A DNA stretch of 40,280 bases from Pedosphaera sp. (lineage in GTDB: Bacteria; Verrucomicrobiota; Verrucomicrobiia; Limisphaerales; Pedosphaeraceae): the NCBI GenBank assembly GCA_028293285.1, contig JAQGPC010000302.1:1-40280 (forward strand). Direction: 5' to 3'. Each line of letters starts with the position of its first letter. The stretch's first letter is position 1. A model generated the notes under the pieces. That model made no database searches. It had not been told where the DNA came from and saw only the letters and a program-made list of their open reading frames with translations. A program made the position numbers and the translations under genes. Below, one piece after another: positions 1-11,400 of this stretch.

Positions 1-3000
1 CAGGCTGTGAAGGATTCACGATAATGGCCATGGTTGCAACCACGCCAACCGGAAGGTTACCCAGATTCCAAGTCACTGTCCCACTGGAGTTGATAGAACT
101 GCCAATGGATGGCGTGGCTGAAATAAAGGTCAATCCGGCAGGCAATGGATCGGTCACTACCACATTCAAGGCTGTGCCGGGACCATTATTGTTGACTGTC
201 ACGGTGTAAGTCAGGTTATTTCCCACCACTGCTGGACTTGGAGCAGCTTGAACTGCCACAGCAACGTCAGCAATTGTTGGATTGGCAGTTGAAAGCAGAG
301 TGACCGAATTATTCGACAGGTTAAGGTCATTTTCAAACGAGCTAATGTTTGCAGTGCTGGTCACACTGCCAGCAGCAGTCGGAACAATAACGACCGTGAT
401 TGTGGCATTAGAGCCTGCTGGAAGGTTACCTAGACTGGATACGAGATTGCCACCAACTACAAAGTAACTGCCCTGCGACAGGTTTGCGGAAATAAAGGTG
501 GCGTTGCCAGGTAATGCATTTGTCAAAACCACTGATGTCGCTGTGTCCGGTCCATTATTATTAATCGTGAAGGTGTTGGTCAAATTGCCCGTCACAAAAA
601 CAGGATTGGGCACACTGGATCCTGTCACAGAAAGATCGGCTATCTGATTTACCGGGTTAATGGTGGTAATCGCCAGGCTCCAACCACCAACAATACTGCC
701 TGCGTCACCGGCAGAATCATCCATCACATATAATGACCAGGTTCCGTTAGGATTGCTTCCATTAAGGACGGACAGCGAAGTGTCGTAGGGCGCTACTGGA
801 GCATTCGTGGGGAATGCGACCGTGCCATACGGGCTTGGTTTGTAAGTGCCGGAGAATATCTGACTGGCTTGGGGCAGGAAAAGATCGGACGTATCATCAA
901 ATGTCAGAGAAATGCCTGAGAGCAAACTGCCGCCGCCTGCATCCGACATGAGTAATATCTTCTGGCCGGTGGGGCTTACCAATAGGATATCCACGTCATC
1001 TGAATAAGTATGGTTCATATTGGTAAGGATCACGGCCACCTTGCCAACAATTCCAGATATGCCGGAAACGAGGTTTGTCGAAGGATAAGGCGAAGCAGCG
1101 CCACTGTCGTTAATTACGATCGTATTGGTGTTTGCGAAAGTGCCAAGGGTCGGCAACGAAAAGGTAAATTTTGCAGGTGGCAGGGTGGTTGCGCCGTCCT
1201 GCAGTTGCAATGTTGCGGTGATGGTGCCGCCATTGGTCCCGCTGGCGGTGAATGTAAAGGGCCTGGCCACTGCCGGGAATCCGCCCGGTGTCAGAGCACC
1301 GTAAATTTGTGGGCTGCTCGGCGCAGTAACTCCACCGGTAGCCAGCAATGTGGCGGTCAAGTTTGCATTGCTCACATTACCATTGTTCTGCAAAAGCAAT
1401 GAAAGCGTCACCGTTTCACCAATGTTAATTGCCCCATTGGCCGGAGCCTGACTTTCCGAGATCAACTTGCTTCCCGCTGCCACAATATTTGTGAAAGGAC
1501 TGGCGACCCGAGTCCTGAGTGTAGCTGTGTTGTTAGCAGTATTTGGGTCTCCCTGGCCGGAGGTCACGCTTACCGTATTGTTGAAATTTCCAATGTTCGT
1601 CGCAGCTACAACGATAGTAGCGGTCACGCTCGCTCCGCCAGGCAATGAACCCAGATTGAAGCTCACAAAATTTCCAGCAACGTTGGTAGTCCCTTGCGAA
1701 GTGGAAGCTGAAACAAAACCTAATCCAGCCGGTAAATTATCATTAATCACCACACTTGAAGCCGTATTCGGGCCGTAGTTGGTGACGATAATTCCATAAA
1801 GGAAATTGCTGTTAAGGATCACCGAAGTTGGAGCTATCAAGGTAATACCCAGGTCGGCCGAAGGACTGACGGTTGCGGTTGCTTGAGCCGTGTTGTTTGC
1901 TGGCACAGGATCCGCCTGGTTTGCAGTGACGGTGGCCGTCGCAGTTAATGAACCGAGAACCGTCGGAGTTACAGATATGCTGACGGAGGCAGTGCCCGCA
2001 GGTGGCAGGGTGCCGAGGTTGCATATCACCGTATTTCCAAAATTGATGGAAGAGCCCTGCGAAAGCGATGCTGAGTTGAAAATGACGCTTGCGGGTAAGA
2101 CATTCGTCAGCAGGACGCCGGAAGCAAAGGAAGGCCCATTATTAGTGACGAAAATGGAATAGGTTAAAGTTGACCCGTTGGCAACTGGATTGGGATTTGC
2201 AAGCATGGTAACCGCCATATCAGCCGAAGGTGGGTTGACCAGTGTACTTATTGTGACCGTATTATTCGAGGGATCAATTTCCGATTGCGATCCTCCTATA
2301 CTAGCAGTCGATGATATGCTCCCCACTGCCGTTGGAATGCCGATGACGGTAATCTGCGCCGTGGCCCCTACGTTCAAATTGCCCAGGTTACAAGAGACGG
2401 AGTTGCCCGAGTGCGAGATGCTTCCTTGTGAGGAAGTCGCCGAAACAAAGAGAACACTTGGAGGCAGAGATTGGTTCATTACCACGCTTTTTGCCGTATC
2501 TGGACCGAAGTTAGTCACCGTGATGGCATATACCAGATTGCTCCCCACTGTGACCGGGTCTGGCGTTGCCTTCATCCCTATTGCAAGATCGGTTCCCGGG
2601 CACTGCCCTCCCCCGTCGGCACAGGTTGCCGGGACAATAATGAGTGACCAACACTGAATGGCACCAACGCCCAAAGGTGCTCCATCCACTACATTCAGTT
2701 TCCAAGTGCCATTAACTCCAGAACCAGATTTCCCCGCAAAGGCTGACAAAGACTCCTCAGGCTTGAATGTCCCGGTAAAGGGCGCAAAAGCCAGAGCAAT
2801 CGAATTGCTGGCATCGTCAGAAAAAACGGTTCGACTGGTATCGGAAGCACAATCGATTCCATAGTCCGGTCCTGATCCGTGATTCCTGGAAAGATTAATC
2901 CTTGTCCCATCAGGCCCAATTAATTGGAGCGCCAAATCGGGAACAAATGGATGCGTGATGTGCAAGGAAACTGTTAATTTGAGAATCGCCGAGGAAATAT

Positions 3001-5236
3001 TGGAAACCACAATGCTTGAATTGGTGCCAATGGGATTAGCATCAGGAATGGCAATAACCTCCTGATTATCAAACCGAACCGGCAACCCGACATTACTGCC
3101 ACTTATTTTAAAGAAGTTGGTGGTAGTCACCTGGCTGGACTTGATTATCAGTAAAAAATCGATTGAAGTTCCGCAGATAAAGGTCGGCGAAGTGCTGATT
3201 CGGAATGACGTCAGGTTCGTACCACTACCACCGATGGCAATATCTGAATATAACGCGGCACGTTGTGCAATGGTAACTCCCGGTGTCGTTGAAGTAAGAA
3301 TAACGTGAACACTGGTTGCATCGGCCGATCCAATATTCGTCAGGATTAAATCAAGATTATTACATTCATTGTAATCAATGATCCCGTTTCCATTGCCACC
3401 CGTAATTATATTGGTCACCAGGATCAATCGAGGGGTCGGAGTGGAGAGTGGCGTCGCAAGCAACGCTGGAAAGGCCATGACAACACCGCTTCCTGAATCC
3501 CGATCAATTCCGTTTGCCATGACATTCAAGGCAGTATTGGTTAGAATTGTCCGGATTTGGCCAGGTAACAGATCAGGATTAAAAGATTTCAACAAGGCAG
3601 CGATGGCTGCGGCATGTGGCGCCGCCGCAGAAGTGCCAAAAAAAGGATTGAATCCTGGAACTGCAGTCTTGACGCCATCCGCAGCTGCGATATCAGGTTT
3701 TTGGCGAACCGTGCCGCCGGTGGCACTGAAGTTCCCTGGAGTAATCGGCGTCCCATTGGCAGTATAAAAAACCCGCCGGGGACCGTCTGAACTGAAGCTT
3801 TCCACTGGATTCACGGCTCCACCGATAAAAGGATTGGGAAAAGAAGTCGCAACATCCACGGCAGCTACGCTAAAAGCATCAATGGCCGCCGAGTGCCCTT
3901 TGGTATTTCCTTCTGTGCCAATTGCCAATTTACCGCGAATTGTATCCAAATGCAAAAAGCGGGGAGCCCCCGAAGCCTTCACAATAACCAACCGTTCGCC
4001 AACATTCGGGGGAAACACTATTTCATACGGATCCTGAAACCCGTTTTGGACCGTTATCGAGCTGCTTACAACATTTGCTCCCGTGGAATCCAAAACATAC
4101 AAATCATAATCGTTTGTGGCTGCACCCAAAGGATCTGCCCAGAATAACACTGAGGCAAATCCGGAGCCGGTGACAGTATCATAGGTTTGGGATCCGAAAC
4201 TGTGGACATTTCCTCCCTTTCCAGTGATGGGCGCACCCACTGCCCCGCCATCCACGAAATCACCTTGCCAAGTGCCTGAGGTGCCACTGGAGAGATTACC
4301 AGAGTTGGCAGCCGAGGAAAAATAAAGAGCTCCGCTGGCCGTAACCGTATTGACCGCTTGGGCGACAATCCCATCCTGAAATGGCGACTCATCGAAATAA
4401 CCAACGTCATCAACGATAATATCGCAACCCGCTGCTCGAAGATTTAAAATATTCTGGGCGAAACCAGCTTCACTACTAAACGCAGAAGCAAAAAACAGGT
4501 CTGCGCCAGGTGCCAAGTCATGAATAATTTCCAACATCGCAGTTCCTTCACCACTACCGGGCACTCCGCTTTGTCCTGGCAAGATCGTAACTGGTCCGAG
4601 ATCCCCAGATGCCTGGGAACGAGCAAGAAAATCCACGCTATCGGAGAGCACCCCCACTTTCACGCCAGTTCCGTCCACACGAAAATTACTACGAGCCGTG
4701 TCGGCGCGATGGGTTACATTTCCTTCCGTGTCCAGGCTGCCGATATTCCGCATGGCTTCCATGGCCGGATGAATAAAAGTCACATTGGTTGAACCCGCCA
4801 AATTCTCAACCTGGCTTATAGGCAGCCATGATCGAATAGCGTTGAATTGTGCAAAACTATTAACCACTGTACCACCATAATCTTCGATCTGTTTTAAAAG
4901 CTCCGCCATTACGTTGGCTTTAATATCAACCAATATCCGGCCGTCAGGACCTGGCTGTGCCCGGACTCGTAATTGAGGCACGGCACCATTGGCGATAGAT
5001 TGATGACGGCTTAGTTTGACAGCAAACCAAAGTTGCGAATCCAGCTTTTGTTGGGTGGGCGTCAGGGCGGCTTTTTCGGACTGCAATGCCTGAATTTGTG
5101 CACGAACGCTGTCACTAAGTCCCCCGCCATCAACCGCCAACGCCTCTGTTACAGCCCCCAGGCATATGCAAAGACAAAATCCAGATACAACCAATACTCT
5201 TAATTTGCTTATAAAACCAGCGTTTAGGGTATTCAT
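1..5236 (-). CDS. Subtilisin/sedolisin-like secreted serine protease with P-domains and DUF11 repeats (C-terminus beyond left edge)
   Basis: The frame is open from an ATG at 5236 to base 2, so at least 1745 residues lie in the window and the C-terminus is missing. This start gives a clean signal peptide (basic start, hydrophobic core, cleavage near ALA-VD at about residue 34). An in-frame ATG at 5341 would add 35 residues ahead of it and is less likely. The peptidase domain carries Asp199 in VLSDSVD, Glu230 in GEGTAMLE where subtilisins have the HGT histidine, Asn311 in SSAANSGN, and Ser536 in GTSAAAPH. It is followed by a proprotein-convertase P-domain (about 726-872), three DUF11 repeats, a second P-domain-like module (about 1370-1525) and two more DUF11 repeats. 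It is probably an exported, surface-bound protease. I checked the frame at six points and found no break. It is last in the minus-strand series in this window. Confidence 0.88.
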   Translation of the reverse strand, partial: MNTLNAGFISKLRVLVVSGFCLCICLGAVTEALAVDGGGLSDSVRAQIQALQSEKAALTPTQQKLDSQLWFAVKLSRHQSIANGAVPQLRVRAQPGPDGRILVDIKANVMAELLKQIEDYGGTVVNSFAQFNAIRSWLPISQVENLAGSTNVTFIHPAMEAMRNIGSLDTEGNVTHRADTARSNFRVDGTGVKVGVLSDSVDFLARSQASGDLGPVTILPGQSGVPGSGEGTAMLEIIHDLAPGADLFFASAFSSEAGFAQNILNLRAAGCDIIVDDVGYFDESPFQDGIVAQAVNTVTASGALYFSSAANSGNLSSGTSGTWQGDFVDGGAVGAPITGKGGNVHSFGSQTYDTVTGSGFASVLFWADPLGAATNDYDLYVLDSTGANVVSSSITVQNGFQDPYEIVFPPNVGERLVIVKASGAPRFLHLDTIRGKLAIGTEGNTKGHSAAIDAFSVAAVDVATSFPNPFIGGAVNPVESFSSDGPRRVFYTANGTPITPGNFSATGGTVRQKPDIAAADGVKTAVPGFNPFFGTSAAAPHAAAIAALLKSFNPDLLPGQIRTILTNTALNVMANGIDRDSGSGVVMAFPALLATPLSTPTPRLILVTNIITGGNGNGIIDYNECNNLDLILTNIGSADATSVHVILTSTTPGVTIAQRAALYSDIAIGGSGTNLTSFRISTSPTFICGTSIDFLLIIKSSQVTTTNFFKISGSNVGLPVRFDNQEVIAIPDANPIGTNSSIVVSNISSAILKLTVSLHITHPFVPDLALQLIGPDGTRINLSRNHGSGPDYGIDCASDTSRTVFSDDASNSIALAFAPFTGTFKPEESLSAFAGKSGSGVNGTWKLNVVDGAPLGVGAIQCWSLIIVPATCADGGGQCPGTDLAIGMKATPDPVTVGSNLVYAITVTNFGPDTAKSVVMNQSLPPSVLFVSATSSQGSISHSGNSVSCNLGNLNVGATAQITVIGIPTAVGSISSTASIGGSQSEIDPSNNTVTISTLVNPPSADMAVTMLANPNPVANGSTLTYSIFVTNNGPSFASGVLLTNVLPASVIFNSASLSQGSSINFGNTVICNLGTLPPAGTASVSISVTPTVLGSLTATATVTANQADPVPANNTAQATATVSPSADLGITLIAPTSVILNSNFLYGIIVTNYGPNTASSVVINDNLPAGLGFVSASTSQGTTNVAGNFVSFNLGSLPGGASVTATIVVAATNIGNFNNTVSVTSGQGDPNTANNTATLRTRVASPFTNIVAAGSKLISESQAPANGAINIGETVTLSLLLQNNGNVSNANLTATLLATGGVTAPSSPQIYGALTPGGFPAVARPFTFTASGTNGGTITATLQLQDGATTLPPAKFTFSLPTLGTFANTNTIVINDSGAASPYPSTNLVSGISGIVGKVAVILTNMNHTYSDDVDILLVSPTGQKILLMSDAGGGSLLSGISLTFDDTSDLFLPQASQIFSGTYKPSPYGTVAFPTNAPVAPYDTSLSVLNGSNPNGTWSLYVMDDSAGDAGSIVGGWSLAITTINPVNQIADLSVTGSSVPNPVFVTGNLTNTFTINNNGPDTATSVVLTNALPGNATFISANLSQGSYFVVGGNLVSSLGNLPAGSNATITVVIVPTAAGSVTSTANISSFENDLNLSNNSVTLLSTANPTIADVAVAVQAAPSPAVVGNNLTYTVTVNNNGPGTALNVVVTDPLPAGLTFISATPSIGSSINSSGTVTWNLGNLPVGVVATMAIIVNPSQP

Positions 5237-5418
5237 AAAATTTACTGCCTTAGGCTTTTCCGAGCCACGAAAGCTTCCGAAGCCTGATTCCGCACAACTC
5301 ACTCCATTGGGAAGCAAAGCTACGCCAAAGATTTCCTTCATTGATTCTTAGAATTTTAACTAATCCACCATTTCGCGACAAAAGGGCATTTTAATGCGTC
5401 GGTAAATCATCTGGCTTA

Positions 5419-8400
5419 TCAAGGCGCAGAAGCTCTAAGCCGGAAGAACCCGGTTCCAGTTGAGGCATTGATCGTGACCGTGTTTTGTCCGCCGGAAATT
5501 TGAGCTGGAGGATTCGTCACTACCGTCCAAGTCACAGGCGCGATCAAATTAGGTGTGGTCTCAAGCACATAACTACCGGCTGATGTCGGCCAGGAGAACT
5601 TCATGGTGCTTCCCGTATGGGTGAAGCCCAACTGCACCGCATCCACAACGGTTTTGACTGAGGCCCGGTTGTTAGCCTTGAGCGGATCATTAACGCCCGA
5701 TCCTACACTGACGGTATTGGTGATTGTTCCTGCTGCTGTTGTTTTGGCAACGACACTGACTGTCGCCAAGGCCCCGCTGCCGAGGTTGCCCAAATTCCAG
5801 GTCACTGTGCCACTGGCATTGGCAAAGGTCCCTTGGCTCGACGAAGCGGAAATAAAACTGAGACCTGCGGGCAGGATATTAGTCACAATCACGTTCGTGG
5901 CCGTAGCCGATCCTAAATTGGTAATCGTGACACTGTAAGTCACGTTGTTTCCCAAGGTGACCGGGTTGGGCGAATCCACCAGGCCGATTGCCAGATCGGC
6001 AGAAGGCGCAATGACCGTAGCCACTACAGTTGCACTGTTATTTCCGGTATTGGGATCAGTTTCCAAGGCACCGATTGTAATAGTGTTTGTAATTGTCCCC
6101 ACAACTGTTGGACTGACTACGAGGGTTGCGCTGGCAGTGCCATCCTTATTTAATATCCCCAAGCTGTAAACGATGTTGCCACCATTTGCAGAAACACTGC
6201 CTTGTGATGTGGTAGCTGAAACAAAGGTCACTCCCGATGGCAGTGTATTGCTTACCAAGACGGCAGTAGCCGCTGCGGGCCCGGCATTGGTAACCGTGAT
6301 CGTATACGTCAGGTTGCTGGTGACAATGACGGGGATCGGTGTTGCGGCAAGTCCCACAACCAAATCAGCTGCTGGTGCGACCGGGCTGGTGGTGGTAATA
6401 GCCAGGCTCCAACCTTTGGCAATATTTCCTGCATCCAAGCCTTTATCATCTAACACATAAAGCGACCACGATCCGTTCGGGTTCGTGCCCACCAAGGCAG
6501 ATAAATCAGTGCCATAAGGGCTTGGCGGAGCGGGCAGCGGGAATGCCGGGGCATTTGTCTGAGTTGGCTTGTAAGTGCCGGAGGTGGGTGTGCTGCTGCT
6601 CAGTGAAGCTGCTGCGGCATCATCAAATGTAAGGGTAACATTGTTCACCGTGTGAAAACCACCTTCGTGAGCCATCAACAATTGCTTTTGTCCAGCAGGA
6701 CCGACCAACAACAGGCTCACGTCTGCAATGGAAGCGTGGTTCAAGTTGGAGACTGTCATGGTAAGCTTGGTAATTACGCCATCGACTCCGGAAACGTTTA
6801 TGGTCGATGGATACGGCGTAGCAATGGCCGCATCGTTAATCGTGATTATATTGGTGTTCACAAATGAGTTGGTGAACTTGCCAAGAGTATAAGTAAAGCT
6901 GGCTGTGCCCAGATTTTTGCTTCCGTCCTGAAGTTGGAACACGGCAGTGACCCTGCCCCCGTTGGTTCCATTTGCGGTAAAGGAGAACTGCCGGGACACC
7001 GAAGGGCCTCCGGTTACCAGCGCACCATAAGACTGTGCTGTTCCTCCCACCGGCGTCACACCGTTTGTTGCGAGCAAGGTGGCCACCAGGTTCGTGCTAT
7101 TTGAACCGGTAACATTGCGTAAGCCGAACAACAGTGAAACGGTTTCGCCGGAGTCAATAACTCCGTTGGCTGGATTGATGCTTTCGGAAACCAGCTTTGA
7201 ACCAGCCGCCACGATCAAGCTGCCGTCATTATCAATGATGGTCAGAACTGCAGCATTGGGATTAACCAGTGCGGATGAACCTGAAGGGTTCGAAAGGTTC
7301 AAAATGACCGTTTCATTACCACCAATTGTGCTTTCATCAATGATGGGAACTGAGAAGGTTTTACTCACTTCACCGTTGGTGAAGGTCAATGTTCCGCTCA
7401 CCGCGAAATACTTTGTGCCAGCGTGAGCCGTCCCGTCGCTCGTTGCGTAGTCCACAGAAACCGTGCTATTCGTTACTCCACTCCGCAAAACGGTAATGGT
7501 GGCATTTATCCCACCCTCATCCACCGAATACGCGGCGCTGGAGAAACTAAAGCCGGCGTCGTCGTCCACAATAGTCAGGACTGAGTTGCTGGGAATCAGC
7601 AGTTGTGCATTGTTGGTGGGATTAAACAACGTCAGGTTTACAGTTTGAGCTCCATCCACCTGATTATTGTTAATGATTGGAACGGTAAACACCTTGCTGG
7701 CTTCGCCATCAAGGAATGTCAGCACCCCATTTGTACCCACATACCTGAGTCCAGCCGTTGCGGTGCCATCGCTGGTGGCAAAGTTGACGGAAGCGGTGCC
7801 GATGGTGCTGCCCAAACGAACCACGGAGATTATCGCATTGGTACGGGTTTCATTGACGCTATTCGTTGCGGAAGCAAAGGCAAACCCGCTGTCGATATCA
7901 ATGATTGTGACCACTGCAGCACTGGGATTAACCAGTTGTCCAGTGCCCGACGCACCAAACAATTTGATTGAGAAGGTTTGATTTCCTTCCACTTGGGGGT
8001 TGTGCAAAATAGGAATATCAAACGTCTTCAGCGTCTCTCCATTATTAAAGGTCAGCAAACCGCTCGCCGCCGTGTAATCAAGGCCTGCGGACGCAGTGCC
8101 GTTGGTGGTCGCGTAATGCACGGAAACCGCACCGTTGGTTCCACTCACACGGAGAACGGAAATGGTGACTGCTCCGGCAGTTTCATTAACGAAATAGCTG
8201 GCTGTTGAGAATCTCAAACCGATATCCATATCCACAATGGTCAGCGGAACCATGGCAGAGCCGGTGATAGTGGCACCACCCGTTGGACTGGACAAAGTCA
8301 GATTGACGGTTTGGTCGCCTTCCACGGCTGGATTGTGAAGCAAAGGCACCAAAAAGGTCTTGCTGGTTACTCCATCGGCGAAGACTAGCGTGCCATTGGT

Positions 8401-11400
8401 TGCAACATAGTTTATACCTGCCGTAGCGGTTCCACCATTGACCGTATAATGAACCGATACCTGCCCTACGCTGCCATTTGTCCGCACGACCGTGATTACT
8501 GCATTGGTAGCTGTCTCCGTAAAGCTATAGCCCAGCGCGGAGAACATCAGGCTTCCCGGCGCGAGATTATTATCCACAATGGTCAATGTAGCCGAAACCG
8601 GGTTCAATAAGAACGTGTTGGACGGATTGTTTAGAACCATGCCTACTGTCAGGTCACCTTCCACTAACCCGTTGTTGTTGATTGGCACGGTTACAATTTT
8701 GCTTGTTTCTCCGTTGGCAAAATAAATTGTATTTGTTGTCGGAATGTAATCAGTCACCGGAATGGCTGTGCCATTAGTGGTGGTTGAAAAGTCCACTGAA
8801 GCTGACCCGATTGCACTGCCTCCGCGGACCACCGAAATAACCGCAGCCCCGTTGACTGCATTTTTATTCACCCGGTAGGTAGCCGCACTAAAGTTGACGG
8901 TGCTGTCATCATTCAGGATGGTCAGGACCGCCGTAGGCTGGCCGCCGAGCTCGATGGCATTGCCCGGCGGGAGCACCTTGACCAAGGTTAAATTAACCGT
9001 CTTATTACTTTCCACCAGAAGGTTATTAAGAATTGGAAGAGTAACAGTTTGGAAGGTTTCCCCAACCGGGAAAGTCAGAGTATTAGTCTGGCCAATATAA
9101 TCGACGCCCGAAATGGCCGTTCCATTACTGGTGGCGAATTGCACAAATACATTTCCGGTGTTATCACCCGTACCACCTTTACGACGGATGCCGATTACTG
9201 CATTCGTCCCATTTTCATTCACCTGATATATGGCTGAAGTGAATTCAACAGTGCCGACACCGGACGTAGTGCGACCATACAGGCGTGCGAGACGAGGCCG
9301 GTTCAAGTCATCAAACAAGGTAAATCCGCCGCCCACGAGAATTTTGCCATCCAATTGAATGGCCAGCGCGGCCACGAAATCATTGGCACCCTGGCCAAAA
9401 TTAATGGTCGGATCCACGGTGCCATCAGCTTTGAGACGGGTGAGCCGATTCCGTGTTACACCGTTGGCCTGCGTGAATCCGCCGCCTACGATTATTTTTT
9501 GATCTTCTTGAATGGCGATGCTGGTAACAACATCGTTTGGACCAATACCAGGGACGAAGTTGGAATCAACCGAGCCATTCCCATTGAGACGGGCCAGACG
9601 GTTCAACGGAGTATTGTTGAATGAAGTAAACAAACCGCCAATCAAAATTTTGCCATCAATCTGGAGGCAGAGGGCACGAATCGAATCATTTGCTCCGAAA
9701 CCCGGATTGAAACTATTATCCAGCGTTCCATCCACATTCAAGCGGGCAATATGACTGCGGCTCGAAGTCCCAGCCACGGTGAAGTCACCGGCAATGAGGA
9801 TCTTGCCGACATTAATCGGGTCATTGGTGGAATAGACTGCCAACGCGTAGACCGTGCCGTTCAAGGTGACGGGGTTGAAGGTTGAGTCCACCTTACCATC
9901 ATCGTTCAGACGGGCGATATTGAACCGATTCGTTCCGTTGATAGTTGTGAAGCTGCCGCCCACCACCACTTTGCGGGTCATATTGGTACCGTCCACAAAA
10001 GTTTCTGCCATGGCATAGATCGGATTATCAGCACCCGAACCAGGATTGAATCCAGTATCCATCGAACCATCAAAGTTCAACCGGGTAATATAATTTCGAT
10101 TTATTCCGTTGAAGGTAGTAAATAATCCACCCACCAGCACGCGTCCATCTGTTTGACTGACTACGCAACGCACTGAACCGTTGCCTCCACCAGTAACGGT
10201 TGAGAACTTGGTATCGAGAGTTCCATCCACGTTTAAGCGTGCGATGTGGTTGCGCACAATGCCATTGGCGAGAGTGAAGTCACCGCCCGCGAGCAACTTG
10301 CCATCAGGCTGCAGAGTAAGGGCATAAACAGTGTTGTTGAAGCCAGCCGCCGAGTTATAGCTGGTATCAACTCCGCCGGAGGGTTCATTGAAGGTTTCGT
10401 CATCAACGATAGTAAGAATTGCGACACTCGTTCCCAAGGTCACTCCGGACGGAGTGGGGTTGGAAAGTGTAAGACCCAGGCGCCGGTTGTTATTGGGAAT
10501 ATTGTCATCGTTAATCGGCACGGCAAAGCTCTTACTGAACTCACCTGGTCCAAAATTCAATGTTCCACTTGTAGTTGAGTAATCAGTGCCGGCTATTGCC
10601 TCAATATCACTGGTGGCATAATTGACGCTGATGGATTCGGCGCTGCCACCTTGCCGGAGCACAGTGACGATTGCCGACCCCGCGTTTTCGTTTACGGTGA
10701 AGCTCGTGGTGCTGAATGATGGACTGCCATAAGCATCATCATCCAGGATGGTCAACGTGACATTTGTGCGCAATCCTAAGGCGTTGTTATTTGTTGCGTT
10801 ATTAATAACGGGGCTAAACAACCGCAGATTCACAATCAGGTTGCTTGTGACTAACTGGTTATGAAAGAGCGGGACAAAGAAGGTCTTTGGCGAAGTATCC
10901 CCGGCATTCCAACTCAGCACGTTGGTTGCTGCGGCATAATCCCTGCCATTGACGGCTGTTCCACTGCTTGAAGCGCAATAAATTGATACGGCTCCCACAT
11001 TACCGCCAGTCCGAGTGACTGTAACAGCTGCAGTACCATCCGCCTCATGCGCAACAAAGTTGGTAACGCTGAAATTCAAACGCCCCGGGAGGAAGTCATT
11101 GTCTATGATGGTAAGGACGGCATTGGTTAGTCCTGCCTGACCTTGGCCAGTGACGTTGGTCAACTTCAAAATAACCGTGTGGTCGGGCTGATTACTGCTA
11201 TTATCGACGATGGGAATGGTGAAGGTTTTAACGGTTTCCGTTGGCCCAAAGTCGAGACGGCCACTGGTGGTAATGTAATCGTTCGCCGGGCCGGCAATCG
11301 CAGTGCCGTTGCTGGTGGCATATCGAACGGTCACCAAGCCCGAACTTCCATTGGTGCGGGTCACCGTAATTGTGGCATTGGTTCCGCCCTCATTTACAAT

